Assembly: GCF_018417635.1 (NCBI RefSeq) | Contig: NZ_CP071007.1 | Location: 2,046,501-2,110,500 of the forward strand | Length of the DNA: 64,000 nucleotides | Direction of reading: 5' to 3' | From: Pseudomonas sp. SORT22 | GTDB lineage: Bacteria; Pseudomonadota; Gammaproteobacteria; Pseudomonadales; Pseudomonadaceae | In this document: piece by piece, positions 45,325-54,701 of the stretch | Layout: each line of letters opens with the position of its first letter | Numbering within the stretch: position 1 is the stretch's first letter | Translations under genes and position numbers: made by a program | Notes under the pieces: model-generated | Told to the model about the DNA's origin: nothing | Seen by the model: only the letters and a program-made list of their open reading frames with translations | Database searches by the model: none

Positions 45325-46800
45325 ATGGAACGACTGCAAACTATGGCGCCAACCCCACACGCGCGGACCTCGCAACGGATGACCCGAGCGCTGTTTTTGT
45401 TGATCGTGCTGAGCTTCTCGCTGCTGCCTGCCGGGCCGGCCAGCGCGCGTCTGGCCGGGCCGCAACAGGCGGTGCCCAAGACCCCGGCGCGCGACCTTGC
45501 GCAAATTCGCAGCAGCCGGGTATTGAAGGTACTGGTCAACCAGAGCCGCAACAGCTCCGGCGAAGTCAAGGGCGAGCCGGTGGGGGTCGAGTATCACCGC
45601 CTGCGCGCGTTCGAGCATTACCTCAATGCCCGCGCCCGCGATGGCGAGGAAATCCGCCTGAAGATCATCCCTCGCGCCAAAGACCAGTTGCTGGCCGCCT
45701 TGCAGCGCGGCGAAGCCGACCTGGTGGCGCCTGGCGAGCTGGTCGACCCGACCTCTACCCGCGGTCTCAGCGCCAGCGATCCGGTGGTCGACAAGGTGCC
45801 GCTGGTGCTGGTCGGGCGCAAGGGCGAGCGCAGCGTCCAGCGCGTCGAGCAGTTGTCCGGGCGTACCCTGGCGCTGACCAGCTCCAGCGCGGCCGGCGAC
45901 ACCCTGCACGAGATTAACCAGAAACTGGCCCTGCGTAAGCTTGCGCCGATCAAGGTTGAGTGGGTCGACCCGACGCTGGCCGTGGAAGACGTGCTGGAGA
46001 TGGTCCAGGCCGGGATCTTTCACCTGACCGTGGTCGAGCAGCCAATTGCCGAACGCTGGGCCAAGGTCATGCCCAAGCTGCGGGTCGAGCGCAAACTGCA
46101 CCTGGCCAGCCCCGAGGCCATGCGCTGGTACGTGCGCCGGGATGCGGTGATGCTGCACGCCAGCGTTGATCGTTTTTTGCAGGGCTACAAGGCGCCGGCC
46201 AACCAGGACGCAGCGTTCGAGCGGATCTACCGGCGCCTGTACCGGGTGCACAACCCGTTGGCGCGTAGCGACCGCAAGCGCCTGGAGGCCTTGCGCCCGG
46301 TGCTGCAGCGCCATGCCAGCGCTCAGAACATCGATTGGCTGAACCTGGCGGCGGTGGCCTTCAAGGAGTCTTCCCTTGACCCGAGCGCGCGCGGCGCCGG
46401 TGGCGCCCACGGGCTGATGCAGATCACTCCCAGTGCCGCCCAGCGGGTCGGGGTGAGCAATATTTCCAATGTCGATGGCAATGTTCAGGCCAGCGCCCGC
46501 TATATGGCGCTGATCCGGCGCAAGTTCTTTGCCAGTAACCAGCTCAACGAGCGTGAGCGCATGGCCTTTACTCTGGCGGCCTACAACCTGGGGCCGGAGC
46601 GGGTCCAGGCGATGCGCGCCGAGGCCCGGCGGCGGGGGCTCAATGGTAATCAGTGGTTTTTCCAGACCGAGCGCATTGCCATGGAGCAGGTGGGCATGGG
46701 GCCGGTGAGTTATGTGAACAGTGTCAACAAGTACTTCCTGGCGTTTGATCGGGAGCGGGCTTCGCTGGAGCCCAAAGGGGGGAAGGGTAATGGGCGTTAG
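45325..46800 (+). CDS. MltF-like membrane-bound lytic transglycosylase
   Basis: The protein is 491 residues from ATG 45325; an ATG at 45379 would place the signal sequence TRALFLLIVLSFSLLPAGPA at the very N-terminus and is also possible. A type-3 solute-binding-like domain (about 50-290) precedes a family-1 transglycosylase domain (about 320-480) with catalytic glutamate in VAFKESSLDPSARG, then AHGLMQITP and AAYNLGPERVQAM. It should cleave peptidoglycan glycan strands in the periplasm, with the N-terminal domain probably acting as muropeptide sensor. It differs from classical MltF in its long arginine-rich start. Confidence 0.88.
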   Translation: MERLQTMAPTPHARTSQRMTRALFLLIVLSFSLLPAGPASARLAGPQQAVPKTPARDLAQIRSSRVLKVLVNQSRNSSGEVKGEPVGVEYHRLRAFEHYLNARARDGEEIRLKIIPRAKDQLLAALQRGEADLVAPGELVDPTSTRGLSASDPVVDKVPLVLVGRKGERSVQRVEQLSGRTLALTSSSAAGDTLHEINQKLALRKLAPIKVEWVDPTLAVEDVLEMVQAGIFHLTVVEQPIAERWAKVMPKLRVERKLHLASPEAMRWYVRRDAVMLHASVDRFLQGYKAPANQDAAFERIYRRLYRVHNPLARSDRKRLEALRPVLQRHASAQNIDWLNLAAVAFKESSLDPSARGAGGAHGLMQITPSAAQRVGVSNISNVDGNVQASARYMALIRRKFFASNQLNERERMAFTLAAYNLGPERVQAMRAEARRRGLNGNQWFFQTERIAMEQVGMGPVSYVNSVNKYFLAFDRERASLEPKGGKGNGR

Positions 46801-47222
46801 TAATGGGGTGTTTGGAATGGCTCATTAAGGGTCCGGATGGGGCGGGGATGCTGAGTCACCTTTGCGCCCTTACGGCGCCTTACTTTTTTCAGTCGAAAAA
46901 AAAGTAAGCAAAAATTCTTGCCCCACCAGGGGCCCTGCGCTGCGCTTCGGGTCCCCTCGCTCCGGTGTCGCTACGGGGCATTGCGAACTACGAGTTGCAA
47001 GCAACTCTACGTTTCGCAACTTCGGCTATCGCCGAAGGTGCTGCGCACTCGCCCCTTCGCAACACCTGCGCTCGGCCCTTCTGGTTAACGGGGCCGGTGG
47101 ATCAAGATCAAAAGCAGATCAAGATCAAGAGCACAATTCGCTTCGCTCTTGCTTTGTGGGTACGACGACTGCGCAGGGCACATATTGACATTCCACCCGC
47201 AGCGCCTCTAGGATGCTGACTT
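46801..47222. other. Gene-free interval with long repeat D
   Basis: Between the transglycosylase stop and the structured leader there is no supportable gene. The interval is almost filled by repeat copy D (46854-47150), which is followed by about 70 bp that should contain the promoter for the leader RNA. Confidence 0.6.
46854..47150 (+). repeat. Long intergenic repeat, copy D
   Basis: It matches copy A (13420-13704) closely from GTCACCTTTGCGCCCTTACG through GGGCATTGCGAACTACGAGT and CTGGTTAACGGGGCCGG to CACAATTCGCTTCGCTCTTG. Differences cluster in an early A/T-rich variable stretch and in a tandem GATCAAGATCAA run that is longer here. Confidence 0.8.
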
Positions 47223-47346
47223 GCGCCGATTTAAACAGCTACTTGCGGGGCGCAGGGTTACCTCTTCGGGGGTTTCACCAAATACCGCTAAAACGCTGGT
47301 TCGGTGACGCCTCCCACCGCAGCCCAGCGGGTTTTGCGAGGCGGAG
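47223..47346 (+). ncRNA. Structured 5' leader RNA with four hairpins
   Basis: Four consecutive stems can form. P1: GCGCC 47223-47227 with GGCGC 47249-47253. P2: ACCTC 47260-47264 with GGGGT 47269-47273, closed by a stable C(TTCG)G tetraloop. P3: TCACC 47275-47279 with GGTGA 47303-47307, with an inner ACC-GC/GC-GGT stem. P4: CGCCTC 47308-47313 with GAGGCG 47338-47343, with an inner CCGC/GCGG stem. P4 touches the ribosome binding site GGAG (47343-47346) of the ATG at 47357, so folding could control translation. I do not recognise the class. Confidence 0.6.
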
Positions 47347-47356
47347 ATCTAACCCC

Positions 47357-47665
47357 ATGAGTTGTCCACGTTCCAGTGTTTGCCTGACCCCGTTGCCCGC
47401 CAGCCAGGGCACGCGCACGCCGCGTATTCTTCTGGGCGGCAGCCATCAGCCAACCCTCCTGCGCTACCTTGACGGCTGGCCGCGTCGCAACAGCCGCAAC
47501 ACTGCCTTCCTTATCCAGTTCGCCGACAGCCGCGATTCCCTTGGCCAGTTTGCCAACGACCGTTTCGATCTCGCCGTGATCCAGTCGCCCAGCGCCGACG
47601 ACGCTGCCGAAGTTATCGGCCACCTGACCCGCGTCGCCCGCCAGGGTTTGATCACCCGGGCCTGA
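47357..47665 (+). CDS. Small conserved protein behind structured leader
   Basis: The 102-residue soluble protein has a Rossmann-like beta-alpha pattern: RILLGGSHQPTLLRYL, then NTAFLIQFADS and the strand FDLAVIQSP, and ends in LTRVARQGLI. It resembles a truncated methyltransferase-like or DUF6231-type protein without a catalytic motif; no function is assigned. ATG 47357 is preceded by GGAG ten bases upstream, within the last leader hairpin. The longer frame to 47213 reads through the leader and is not used. It converges with the DUF3422 gene. Confidence 0.65.
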   Translation: MSCPRSSVCLTPLPASQGTRTPRILLGGSHQPTLLRYLDGWPRRNSRNTAFLIQFADSRDSLGQFANDRFDLAVIQSPSADDAAEVIGHLTRVARQGLITRA

Positions 47666-47683
47666 GCAGCCCGGGCCCGGGCG

Positions 47684-48901
47684 TCAATGCGCCTTGGCTT
47701 TCCTGATCCGTAGCAAAATCACCAGCAGGGTCAATATCACCACCGGCGCCATGCCCAGCAGCGCTTCGCGGGCAGTGATCTGTGCGCCGAGGGTGTGCAG
47801 GCCGGCATAAAAGAGCTTGAACAGGCTCAGCAGGTAGTAGCTGATGGCGATGATCGACAGGCCTTCGACTGCCCGCTGGATTCTGATCTGGGTGTCGGCG
47901 CGGGCGTTGAGGCTGCGCAGGATCTCGGCGTTCTGTTCTTCCATCTCCACCTGCACCCGCGCCTGCAACAGGTCGCCGAGGTTGGCGACGCTTTCGGCCA
48001 GGTGCTCCAGACGCTGCTCGCTGGCCGCGCAGTAACGCACGGTGGGCTTGAAGCGCCGCTCGATGAACACCCCCAGGCGCTGGCAATCGCCGACATGGCT
48101 CTCGCGCAACTCGCCCAGGCGCTCGAACACCAGTTGCGCATAGGCCTGGGTGGCGCTGAAGCGGTGGCGGTGTTTGACCGTGCTGCCGACCACCTGGCGC
48201 GACAACTGGGCGATATCGGCCAGCAGCGCCTTGGCGTTGCCGCCGTCGCTGCTGACGTTACGCTCCGACAGGCTCACCAGTTTGCGGTCATAGGCGTCCA
48301 GTTGCGGGCCCAGGGCCTTGGCGGCGGTCAGCGACAAAGACGCCATCATCCGGTAGGTCTCGATCTCCAGCAGGCGGCGGATCATGCGCCCTTGGCGGTA
48401 GGCATTGAGCCGGCGGTTGATGAACAGGAAGCGGTTGGTGCCATCGGCAGTCAGGCGAAAATCACTCCACACCACGGCATCGCCACCGCCCACGCATGAG
48501 CCGCTGGGGTCTTTGAAGCCGTAACGGCTGAGGTCGAGGTTGTGTTCATCGCGCACCAGCACCTGCACCGAGTTGATCATCTGCTCACGGTAGGGCTCCA
48601 CACCTGCAGCCAGGGCGGCGGGCAAAGTGCTCCAGCGCAGCTCGGCGCTGGCGGCGGGCACTACCAGGGTCAGGGTGAAGAACTCGGAATGGCGCTCCCA
48701 TTTGAACGGATGGCCGTCCAGCGTGGTGATGCCCTGGGCGGCATCGGGCTCGAAGGCGCCCGGGCAGCAACGCTGCAACAGGGCATTGCAGTCGGCATCG
48801 GCGCCGAGAAACGCCAGGTGGAAAACATGCGCGGGCTCATCGAAATACAGCGACGGGCGGGCGTGCAACTCGTTGTGCAAGGCGGTGCGTTGGGCGTGCA
48901 T
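47684..48901 (-). CDS. DUF3422 membrane-anchored protein
   Basis: From ATG 48901 the protein is 405 residues. It begins with ALHNELHARPSLYFDEPAHV, the hallmark of DUF3422, has a long soluble region with a coiled-coil part (about 280-340), and ends in two membrane helices (about 345-365 and 378-400). The family has no known function. The ribosome binding site before ATG 48901 is weak, and a start at 48961 is possible. It is read in the same direction as the secretion operon upstream, 100 bp after its last gene. Confidence 0.85.
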   Translation of the reverse strand: MHAQRTALHNELHARPSLYFDEPAHVFHLAFLGADADCNALLQRCCPGAFEPDAAQGITTLDGHPFKWERHSEFFTLTLVVPAASAELRWSTLPAALAAGVEPYREQMINSVQVLVRDEHNLDLSRYGFKDPSGSCVGGGDAVVWSDFRLTADGTNRFLFINRRLNAYRQGRMIRRLLEIETYRMMASLSLTAAKALGPQLDAYDRKLVSLSERNVSSDGGNAKALLADIAQLSRQVVGSTVKHRHRFSATQAYAQLVFERLGELRESHVGDCQRLGVFIERRFKPTVRYCAASEQRLEHLAESVANLGDLLQARVQVEMEEQNAEILRSLNARADTQIRIQRAVEGLSIIAISYYLLSLFKLFYAGLHTLGAQITAREALLGMAPVVILTLLVILLRIRKAKAH

Positions 48902-49001
48902 GCGGGTCAGACCGTATTGTTGTGGTTGTCTGCTGTTGCAGTGCCATGAGGGCACTCTCATGGGACTGGAACAGGCATGCACGAGTCACGTTGGCGCCGA
49001 T

Positions 49002-51101
49002 TCAGAAGCCGCTTTCGCGCAGGGCAATCGCCGCCAGGTGGATCAGCCCCTCGCCCAGAAGGCTGCGCCGGGCAGCTTCGATCTGCAGGCGCCCGCGGGT
49101 TTGCGCCAGGTGTGGCGGCGCCTGTTCAAGTTGCACCAGAACATGGAACAGCGCCGGGGTCGGGATCAGCTCCTGGCTTTTTGCCGAGGTGTTCAGCGGG
49201 CCACCAAAGCGCGCCGCGAGCATTGGATGGGCTAACTGGCTGACGCGGGTAGTGCCGATCGCCACCAGCTTGCCGACTATCGCGCTGGCCTCACCTTCGG
49301 GGTAGAAGCGCACCGCAGCACCTGGGCTCAGGCGCTGCACCTCGTCCTGCTCGATATAGGCATCGACCTGCCAGCGACTGGGGTCGACCAGCACGCCGAT
49401 GGCCTGGCGGCTGTTGAGCCACTGGCCGGGTCGCCAGTCCGGGTCAAGGTCCAGCCAGTGCCCGCGAAACGGCGCCTGCAGTTGCAGGCGGTCGATTTCC
49501 AGGCGGGCGGCGCGGCGGGTTTCCAGTTGTACGTTGAGGCGCTGGCGGGTGGCCAGGTCTTCACTGAGGCCGGCCGGGTCGGCAAGCAGGCCGTTCAGGC
49601 GTGCCTGATAGCCTTTGAGGCTGGCTTCGCTGCTGTTCATCCGTGAGCTGATGTCCGGTTCCTCAAGGCTGACCAGGGTGCTGCCGGCTTCGACTACGCC
49701 ACTGGGGTGCACGGCTTGCAAGCGCGCCGGGTAGGGGGCATAGACGCGCAGTTGCTGTTCGGCGCGGGCGACGCCGATCGCCTGGACATGGCTGCGCCAG
49801 GGGAGCGCCAGCAGCAACAGCAGTAACCCCGCCAGCAGCCACAGGCTGTAGCGTCGGGCGTTGCTGACCAGCTTGCGACGCTGCCACCAGGCTTTCATTT
49901 CGCGCCCGACCGGCATGAGGATGAACCAGGAAATTTCCACGATGAACAAAATGATCCCGAGCAGTTTGAAGAACAGCAGGTAGACCGCCACGGCGATCCC
50001 TAGGAACAGCACCAGGCGGTACAGCCAGGTGGCGATGGCAAAGGCGATCAGGGCTCGCCGCGGGCCGGGGGCGAAGGGCTCCGGCCAGGCTTCCGGCAAG
50101 CCCAGCACGCTGCGGCGCAAGGCTACCCGTGCCAGGGCCGAGGAGCGTTCGTGAAGGTTGGGGAAGTCGAGCAGGTCGCAGAGGATGAAATAGCCGTCAA
50201 AGCGCATGAACGGGCTGGCGTTGAGGGCCAGCGACAGCACCCAGCTGGTGGTGGCCAGGTACAGCAGGCCGTTGCGCAGCGGGCCGGGGTCGCACAGCGC
50301 CCAGCCCAGGGTGGCGAGGCCGGCCAGGCCCAGTTCGGTCACGATGCCGGCGGCGGCGATGGCCAGGCGCTGCCGGGCATGGCGCAGTTTCCAGCTCTCG
50401 CCGGTGTCGGTGTAGAGCATCGGCCAGAGCACCACGAAGGCGATGCCCATGTGCCCGACGCGCAGGCCCAGGCGGGTTGCCACCAGGGCATGGCCAAGCT
50501 CGTGCAGGGTCTTGGCCAGAATCAGCGCCAGGGCAAAGCTGAGCAGCCCGGCGGTAGAGAACGACTCCACCAGGGCGTGGGTGAAAGTATCCCACTGCTG
50601 GATTACCAGCAGCACCCCCAGCAGGCTGAGCAGCACCACCAGTACCGCGGTCAGGGGTTGGAACAGCCAGTCCAGGCGCCCGGCCAGGCGTTGCAGCCAA
50701 CGCTCTGGGTGTAGTAGCGGCACGCGAAAAAACAGGTAGTGGTGCAGCCACCAGCGCCAGGTCAGCCAGGCATTGCCCTGGCTACGGCTGGCCAGGCGCC
50801 CGACCGCTTCCGGGCCGGGGCGCAACAGTTGGTGCTGGTCGAGGAACTGGCAGAACTCCAGCACCTGCTCGACGTCCGGGCGCAGTGCGGTCCGCGCATG
50901 GATGTCCTGGCAGATCTGTGCCGGGCTCTGTTGCCAGCGCAGCAGGCATTCGAACTCCAGCCAGCCGATCCGGTAGAAGCGGTTGGTCACCGTGTCCTGC
51001 AGGGTCCAGGCCGGTTCGCCGTCCTTGCCCGGTGCCACTTCATGCAGGCGCAGGTCGTCGCGCAGGGCGGGGGTCGGCAGGCTCGCCGCCGCCGCGATCA
51101 C
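49002..51101 (-). CDS. M50-type membrane metalloprotease fused to HlyD domain
   Basis: The protein is 699 residues. Residues 10-95 form a small N-terminal domain (LRDDLRLHEVAPGKDGEPAW, then a winged PqqD-like region). Eight or more hydrophobic segments cover 145-440 and contain the site-2-protease metal motif H200-E-L-G-H204 and the second motif N294-x-x-P-x-x-x-x-D302-G. After the last helix (about 422-440) a HlyD-like periplasmic part with lipoyl halves and a hairpin runs to the end. Both active-site motifs are intact, so intramembrane or membrane-proximal proteolysis is plausible. The start is GTG 51101, overlapping the preceding stop (GTGA). It is the last gene of the surface-protein operon. 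Confidence 0.88.
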   Translation of the reverse strand: MIAAAASLPTPALRDDLRLHEVAPGKDGEPAWTLQDTVTNRFYRIGWLEFECLLRWQQSPAQICQDIHARTALRPDVEQVLEFCQFLDQHQLLRPGPEAVGRLASRSQGNAWLTWRWWLHHYLFFRVPLLHPERWLQRLAGRLDWLFQPLTAVLVVLLSLLGVLLVIQQWDTFTHALVESFSTAGLLSFALALILAKTLHELGHALVATRLGLRVGHMGIAFVVLWPMLYTDTGESWKLRHARQRLAIAAAGIVTELGLAGLATLGWALCDPGPLRNGLLYLATTSWVLSLALNASPFMRFDGYFILCDLLDFPNLHERSSALARVALRRSVLGLPEAWPEPFAPGPRRALIAFAIATWLYRLVLFLGIAVAVYLLFFKLLGIILFIVEISWFILMPVGREMKAWWQRRKLVSNARRYSLWLLAGLLLLLLALPWRSHVQAIGVARAEQQLRVYAPYPARLQAVHPSGVVEAGSTLVSLEEPDISSRMNSSEASLKGYQARLNGLLADPAGLSEDLATRQRLNVQLETRRAARLEIDRLQLQAPFRGHWLDLDPDWRPGQWLNSRQAIGVLVDPSRWQVDAYIEQDEVQRLSPGAAVRFYPEGEASAIVGKLVAIGTTRVSQLAHPMLAARFGGPLNTSAKSQELIPTPALFHVLVQLEQAPPHLAQTRGRLQIEAARRSLLGEGLIHLAAIALRESGF

Positions 51102-52435
51102 AAGCCGCTCCAGGCCCGCAGTGCGGCAATCGGCCGGCGCAGCAGGTAATAGCCAAGGACCACCCGCTCGCCATACAGCTTGGCCGTGCCGTGCAGGCCG
51201 AGGCGGGCATGCTCGGGCGCCTCCTCGATGCTCGCCAGCAGGCGATAGGCAACCACGCCATCGTCACTGGCCTGGGCCTGGTAGCTGGTCTCCAGTACCT
51301 GGCCCTTGAGTGGCGACAAGGGGTAGGCGGTGAGGAACAGGGTGACTTCAGCGCCGGGCTCCAGGGCGATGGCATCGGCCACCGGCAGCTGGATGCGCAT
51401 CGCCGGCTGGCTGGGGTCGGCGACCTGCAGGATGCGCTCACCGGTGACCACTGGCTTGCCCAGCCAGTCGTTGGGGTCGCTGAACACGGCAACGCCAGCG
51501 CGCGGCGAGCGCACCTGGGTACGTTGCAGCTGCGCCTGTACCGCGGCCAGCTCGGCGCGGCGCTGCTGGACGCGGCCGTTGAGCAGGGTCAACTCGCCTT
51601 TGCTTTGCGGGTTGTCGAAGGCACGCTGGCTGGCGGCCATGAGCTCGGCATCGGCCACCGCCAGCTCTTTGCCCAGTACTTCGGCACGGCTGCGCAGAGT
51701 GGTTTCATCCAGGCTGAACAAGGGCGCATCCTGCTCCACCGGCTGGTTGGGGCGCACCTGCATGGCCTGGATCACGCCGTCGATCGGCGAGCTGATGTTC
51801 TGCGCCTGGCGCGAGACGATCTCAGCCGGTGCCAGGGCGCTCTGGCGCACCGGCACCAGCAGCAGGCCGGCGCCGAGCAGCAAGGCCAGGCCGACCTGGC
51901 GCTTGTTCGGTCGCCAGCCCAGCAGCCGTGGCTGGCGGCTGAAGCCTGCCCAGCAATGGGCCCACGTCTGCCAGACACCTTCCATCAACGGCGCCAGGCC
52001 GGTCGGCGGACTGTCCAGCAGGTACACCACCAGGCCCAGGCGCGTGCCGTGGCGGTCGTTCAGCGGGATGCACCAGGCACCGGCCGGCCACCACTCGGCC
52101 CAACCCTGGGCAATGTCGGCATCCGGCGCGACGGCTTCACGGGCCAGCCAGCGCGGCTGGCCATCGGTGACCTGGGCGGCCAGCCAGCGGCTGGCGCGGC
52201 GCAGCCACACCAGGTAGGGCGAATCTTCGGCGGGCTTGGCCAGGCCCGAGACGCAAAGCAGCTCCAGCGTCTGCTCGCGCTGGGCAAACACCAGGGCCTG
52301 GCGGTGCTGCAGGAGGGGGAAGGGGTCGTTGGCGATGGAGAACGCCAGGGCGTTGAGCGAGTCGGCCGCCAGCGCCCGGTCACGCAGGGCGCTCAGGCTC
52401 AGCAACAGCGGTGCCGGTGGCAGGCGTTCAGTCAT
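51098..52435 (-). CDS. GAF-like/HlyD membrane-fusion protein
   Basis: The protein is 445 residues. A cytoplasmic N-terminal region (about 15-165) looks like a GAF domain (LNALAFSIANDPFPLLQHRQ, ELLCVSGLAKP, CIPLNDRHGTRLGLVVYLLD). One membrane helix (about 178-196) is followed by a periplasmic adaptor: lipoyl half NISSPIDGVIQAMQVRPNQP, a coiled-coil hairpin at about 245-310, the second lipoyl half RSPRAGVAVFSD and a beta-barrel. It would link an inner-membrane component to the TolC-like protein. It overlaps both neighbours (8 bp and 4 bp), so translation is coupled. Confidence 0.85.
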   Translation of the reverse strand: MTERLPPAPLLLSLSALRDRALAADSLNALAFSIANDPFPLLQHRQALVFAQREQTLELLCVSGLAKPAEDSPYLVWLRRASRWLAAQVTDGQPRWLAREAVAPDADIAQGWAEWWPAGAWCIPLNDRHGTRLGLVVYLLDSPPTGLAPLMEGVWQTWAHCWAGFSRQPRLLGWRPNKRQVGLALLLGAGLLLVPVRQSALAPAEIVSRQAQNISSPIDGVIQAMQVRPNQPVEQDAPLFSLDETTLRSRAEVLGKELAVADAELMAASQRAFDNPQSKGELTLLNGRVQQRRAELAAVQAQLQRTQVRSPRAGVAVFSDPNDWLGKPVVTGERILQVADPSQPAMRIQLPVADAIALEPGAEVTLFLTAYPLSPLKGQVLETSYQAQASDDGVVAYRLLASIEEAPEHARLGLHGTAKLYGERVVLGYYLLRRPIAALRAWSGL

Positions 52436-53183
52436 GGGCCGGGCTTAAGGTGGCAGTGCCACTCATGCCGGCAATCAGTTCCGGGTATTCGGCGTCCAGG
52501 CGCGCTTCCAGTTCCACGGTCTGCGCGACCGCATCGACCCGCGCATTGATGGCACTCAGGTGCGCCGGGTAAGCCTTGCCGGTTTCGTGGATGCTGACTT
52601 GCAAGGGGTTGCCGGTCTTGAGCCCGGGCAGCAGGTTGGACGGGACGTTGAGGCGCACCTTGAGGGCGCCATCGCTGACCAGGTCAAACAGCGGTGTACC
52701 CGCCACCACGGTCTGGAACGGTTTGACATGCACCTTGGCGACCCGTCCGGCAAAGGGTGCCTGCACCTGGCAGTAGGCGTTCTGCGCCTGTGCCAGGGCC
52801 AGGGCGCCTTCGGTTTTTTTAACCTCGGTGCTGGCCATGGCCACTTCCAGATCGCCCACCGCCTCGAGTTTGCGCAGGTTGCGCTTGGCGTCGAGGTTCT
52901 GCCGGGCCATGGTCAGTTCGGCGCCGGCAACCTTGGCCCGGGCCTGGGGTTCGGCGCAGTCGAAGCGGGCCAGCACGCTGCTCTTGCCAACCGGTTGGCC
53001 GAAGCTTGCCTTGAGCTCACCCAGGGTGCCGTTCATCTGGCTCGACAGGGTGGTTTCCAGGTCAGCGGCGAGCAGCACGCGAATGGCGCTGGCATCGTCA
53101 CCGGCATTGACTTGCGCCGTGGCCGGCGCCATCAGGCAGGCCATCAGCAGGGCGAGCAGCGGGCGCTCAACGACGTACGACAT
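52428..53183 (-). CDS. Short HlyD/RND-type periplasmic adaptor
   Basis: From ATG 53183 the protein is 251 residues with a cleavable signal peptide (LLALLMACLMAPATAQ). It has the two lipoyl halves (MNGTLGELKASFGQPVGKSS and QVQAPFAGRVAKVHVKPFQT), a short helical hairpin between them, and a beta-barrel. No membrane anchor remains after cleavage. The 5' end overlaps tolC-like by 17 bp and the 3' end overlaps the next adaptor by 8 bp. Confidence 0.87.
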   Translation of the reverse strand: MSYVVERPLLALLMACLMAPATAQVNAGDDASAIRVLLAADLETTLSSQMNGTLGELKASFGQPVGKSSVLARFDCAEPQARAKVAGAELTMARQNLDAKRNLRKLEAVGDLEVAMASTEVKKTEGALALAQAQNAYCQVQAPFAGRVAKVHVKPFQTVVAGTPLFDLVSDGALKVRLNVPSNLLPGLKTGNPLQVSIHETGKAYPAHLSAINARVDAVAQTVELEARLDAEYPELIAGMSGTATLSPAHD

Positions 53184-54699
53184 TGGCGGTTCCTTGTTGG
53201 CTAAGCAGCAGGCTTTGGTGTTCCTGGGTGTCCAGGGTTTTTTGCAGCGCCTGCGACAGGCTCTTGATGTCGTGTTTGTCGATCTCTTCAGGCAGCACGT
53301 TGAGGCCGACCGAGTTGTACAGCCGCCCCCAGGCCGCCTGAGCACTGGAGTAGGCGGCTTCGCGCTGGTAACGCGAAAGCAGGTAGCGGCCTTCGGCGCG
53401 GATCAGCTCCAGTTCCGAGCCGTAGGTGGTGTTGCGCGCGGCCTGGGCGTAGTCGAGCAGGCTCTGGTCGACCCGCAGGCTCTGGTCGGCGAATTCCACT
53501 TCCTGGCGCGCCAGCTGGTAACGCAGGGTGCCGACCCGTACCTGGGTCAGGATCGCCATCGACAGGGCCACCCGGCGCATGTCGTCGGTCTTGCCCTGGG
53601 ACTCGGCGGCGCGGTTAATGGACGGCAGCTGCAGCAGGCGCAACAGGTTCAGCGACACCTGCAGGCCGGTCTCGGTCCAGTTGCTGTTGTACAGGTACTT
53701 GTTGGAGTCGTAGCGGTAGCCGACATCGACGGCGACGTTGGGCCACAGCTGCGCCTTGGCGATCTTCAGGTCGTTCTCGTTGACCCGCTTGCGGTACCAC
53801 TCTTCCATGATCTCCGGACGGTTTTCCAGCGACAGCTGCTCCAGCCGGCCAATGTCGGTATCGAGCACTGGCAGCGCCGGCTCGCTGCTGTCGGCGAGAA
53901 TCAGCCGCGAGCCCGGTGGCAGCGACATCAGCGCGGCCAGTTCCGACTGGGCGAACTCCAGGTCCTGGCGGCGCACCGTCAGCAGGTAGATGGAGTCGAG
54001 CAGGGCGCGTTGATAGGCCAGTACCTCCTGGCGCGGCAGCAAGCCCTTGCCTTCGGCCTGGCGTGCCGAGAGCAGGGCCTGGTGCGTGCGCACCAGCAGT
54101 CGGTCGACCTGGGGCATCAGGCGCTGGGCGCCGACTGCGCGCCAGTAGGCGTTGCGCACGTCCTGAAGGACGTTTTGCGCCACCTTGCGCCGACGCTCCT
54201 CGGCCATCAGGATCTGGTCGCTTTTCTGCTGGGTGCGGTAATAGGCGACGCCGAAGTCCAGCAGGCTCCAGCTCAGGCCCAGGCCATAGAGTTCGCGGTA
54301 GCGCTCTTCGGAGGTCGACGCGCGCAGGCTTTCTTCGCGGTCTTCGATACCGATCGAGGTGCCGCCGGAGTCGTTGTTGCGCCCGGCGTAGCCTGCCGAG
54401 GCCACCAGGCGTGGCAACATCTCGTGGCTGGAAACATCGCGCAGGTCAGCGGCCAGCGCGCCTTCCATCAGTTTCAGGCGGTAATCCAGGTTGTACTTGA
54501 GGGCGCGCGCGGCGGCTTCATAGAGGGTGATGGGGGTGGTCACCGGCTCCTGCTCGGCATACATCTGCGCCTGGTCGGCAACGATTCGCTGACGCTGTTC
54601 GTCCTTGCTGTACTCATGCGGCTTCATGGCCGAACAGGCTCCCAGCAGCAACGCACAGCCAATGGCGGTGCTCAACAGGTTCAGGGGGGCTTTTGGCAT
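53167..54699 (-). CDS. TolC-family outer-membrane lipoprotein
   Basis: The protein is 510 residues. It carries a lipoprotein signal (AIGCALLLGACS) and two outer-membrane-efflux repeats of long amphipathic helices, including TLYEAAARALKYNLDYRLKL near the start, SWSLLDFGVAYYR, and VGYRYDSNKYLY between halves. It should form the outer-membrane duct for the adaptors encoded downstream. It begins 2 bp after the stop of the giant surface protein, so the two are co-translated. Confidence 0.9.
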   Translation of the reverse strand: MPKAPLNLLSTAIGCALLLGACSAMKPHEYSKDEQRQRIVADQAQMYAEQEPVTTPITLYEAAARALKYNLDYRLKLMEGALAADLRDVSSHEMLPRLVASAGYAGRNNDSGGTSIGIEDREESLRASTSEERYRELYGLGLSWSLLDFGVAYYRTQQKSDQILMAEERRRKVAQNVLQDVRNAYWRAVGAQRLMPQVDRLLVRTHQALLSARQAEGKGLLPRQEVLAYQRALLDSIYLLTVRRQDLEFAQSELAALMSLPPGSRLILADSSEPALPVLDTDIGRLEQLSLENRPEIMEEWYRKRVNENDLKIAKAQLWPNVAVDVGYRYDSNKYLYNSNWTETGLQVSLNLLRLLQLPSINRAAESQGKTDDMRRVALSMAILTQVRVGTLRYQLARQEVEFADQSLRVDQSLLDYAQAARNTTYGSELELIRAEGRYLLSRYQREAAYSSAQAAWGRLYNSVGLNVLPEEIDKHDIKSLSQALQKTLDTQEHQSLLLSQQGTANVVRR

Positions 54700-54701
54700 G
54701 G

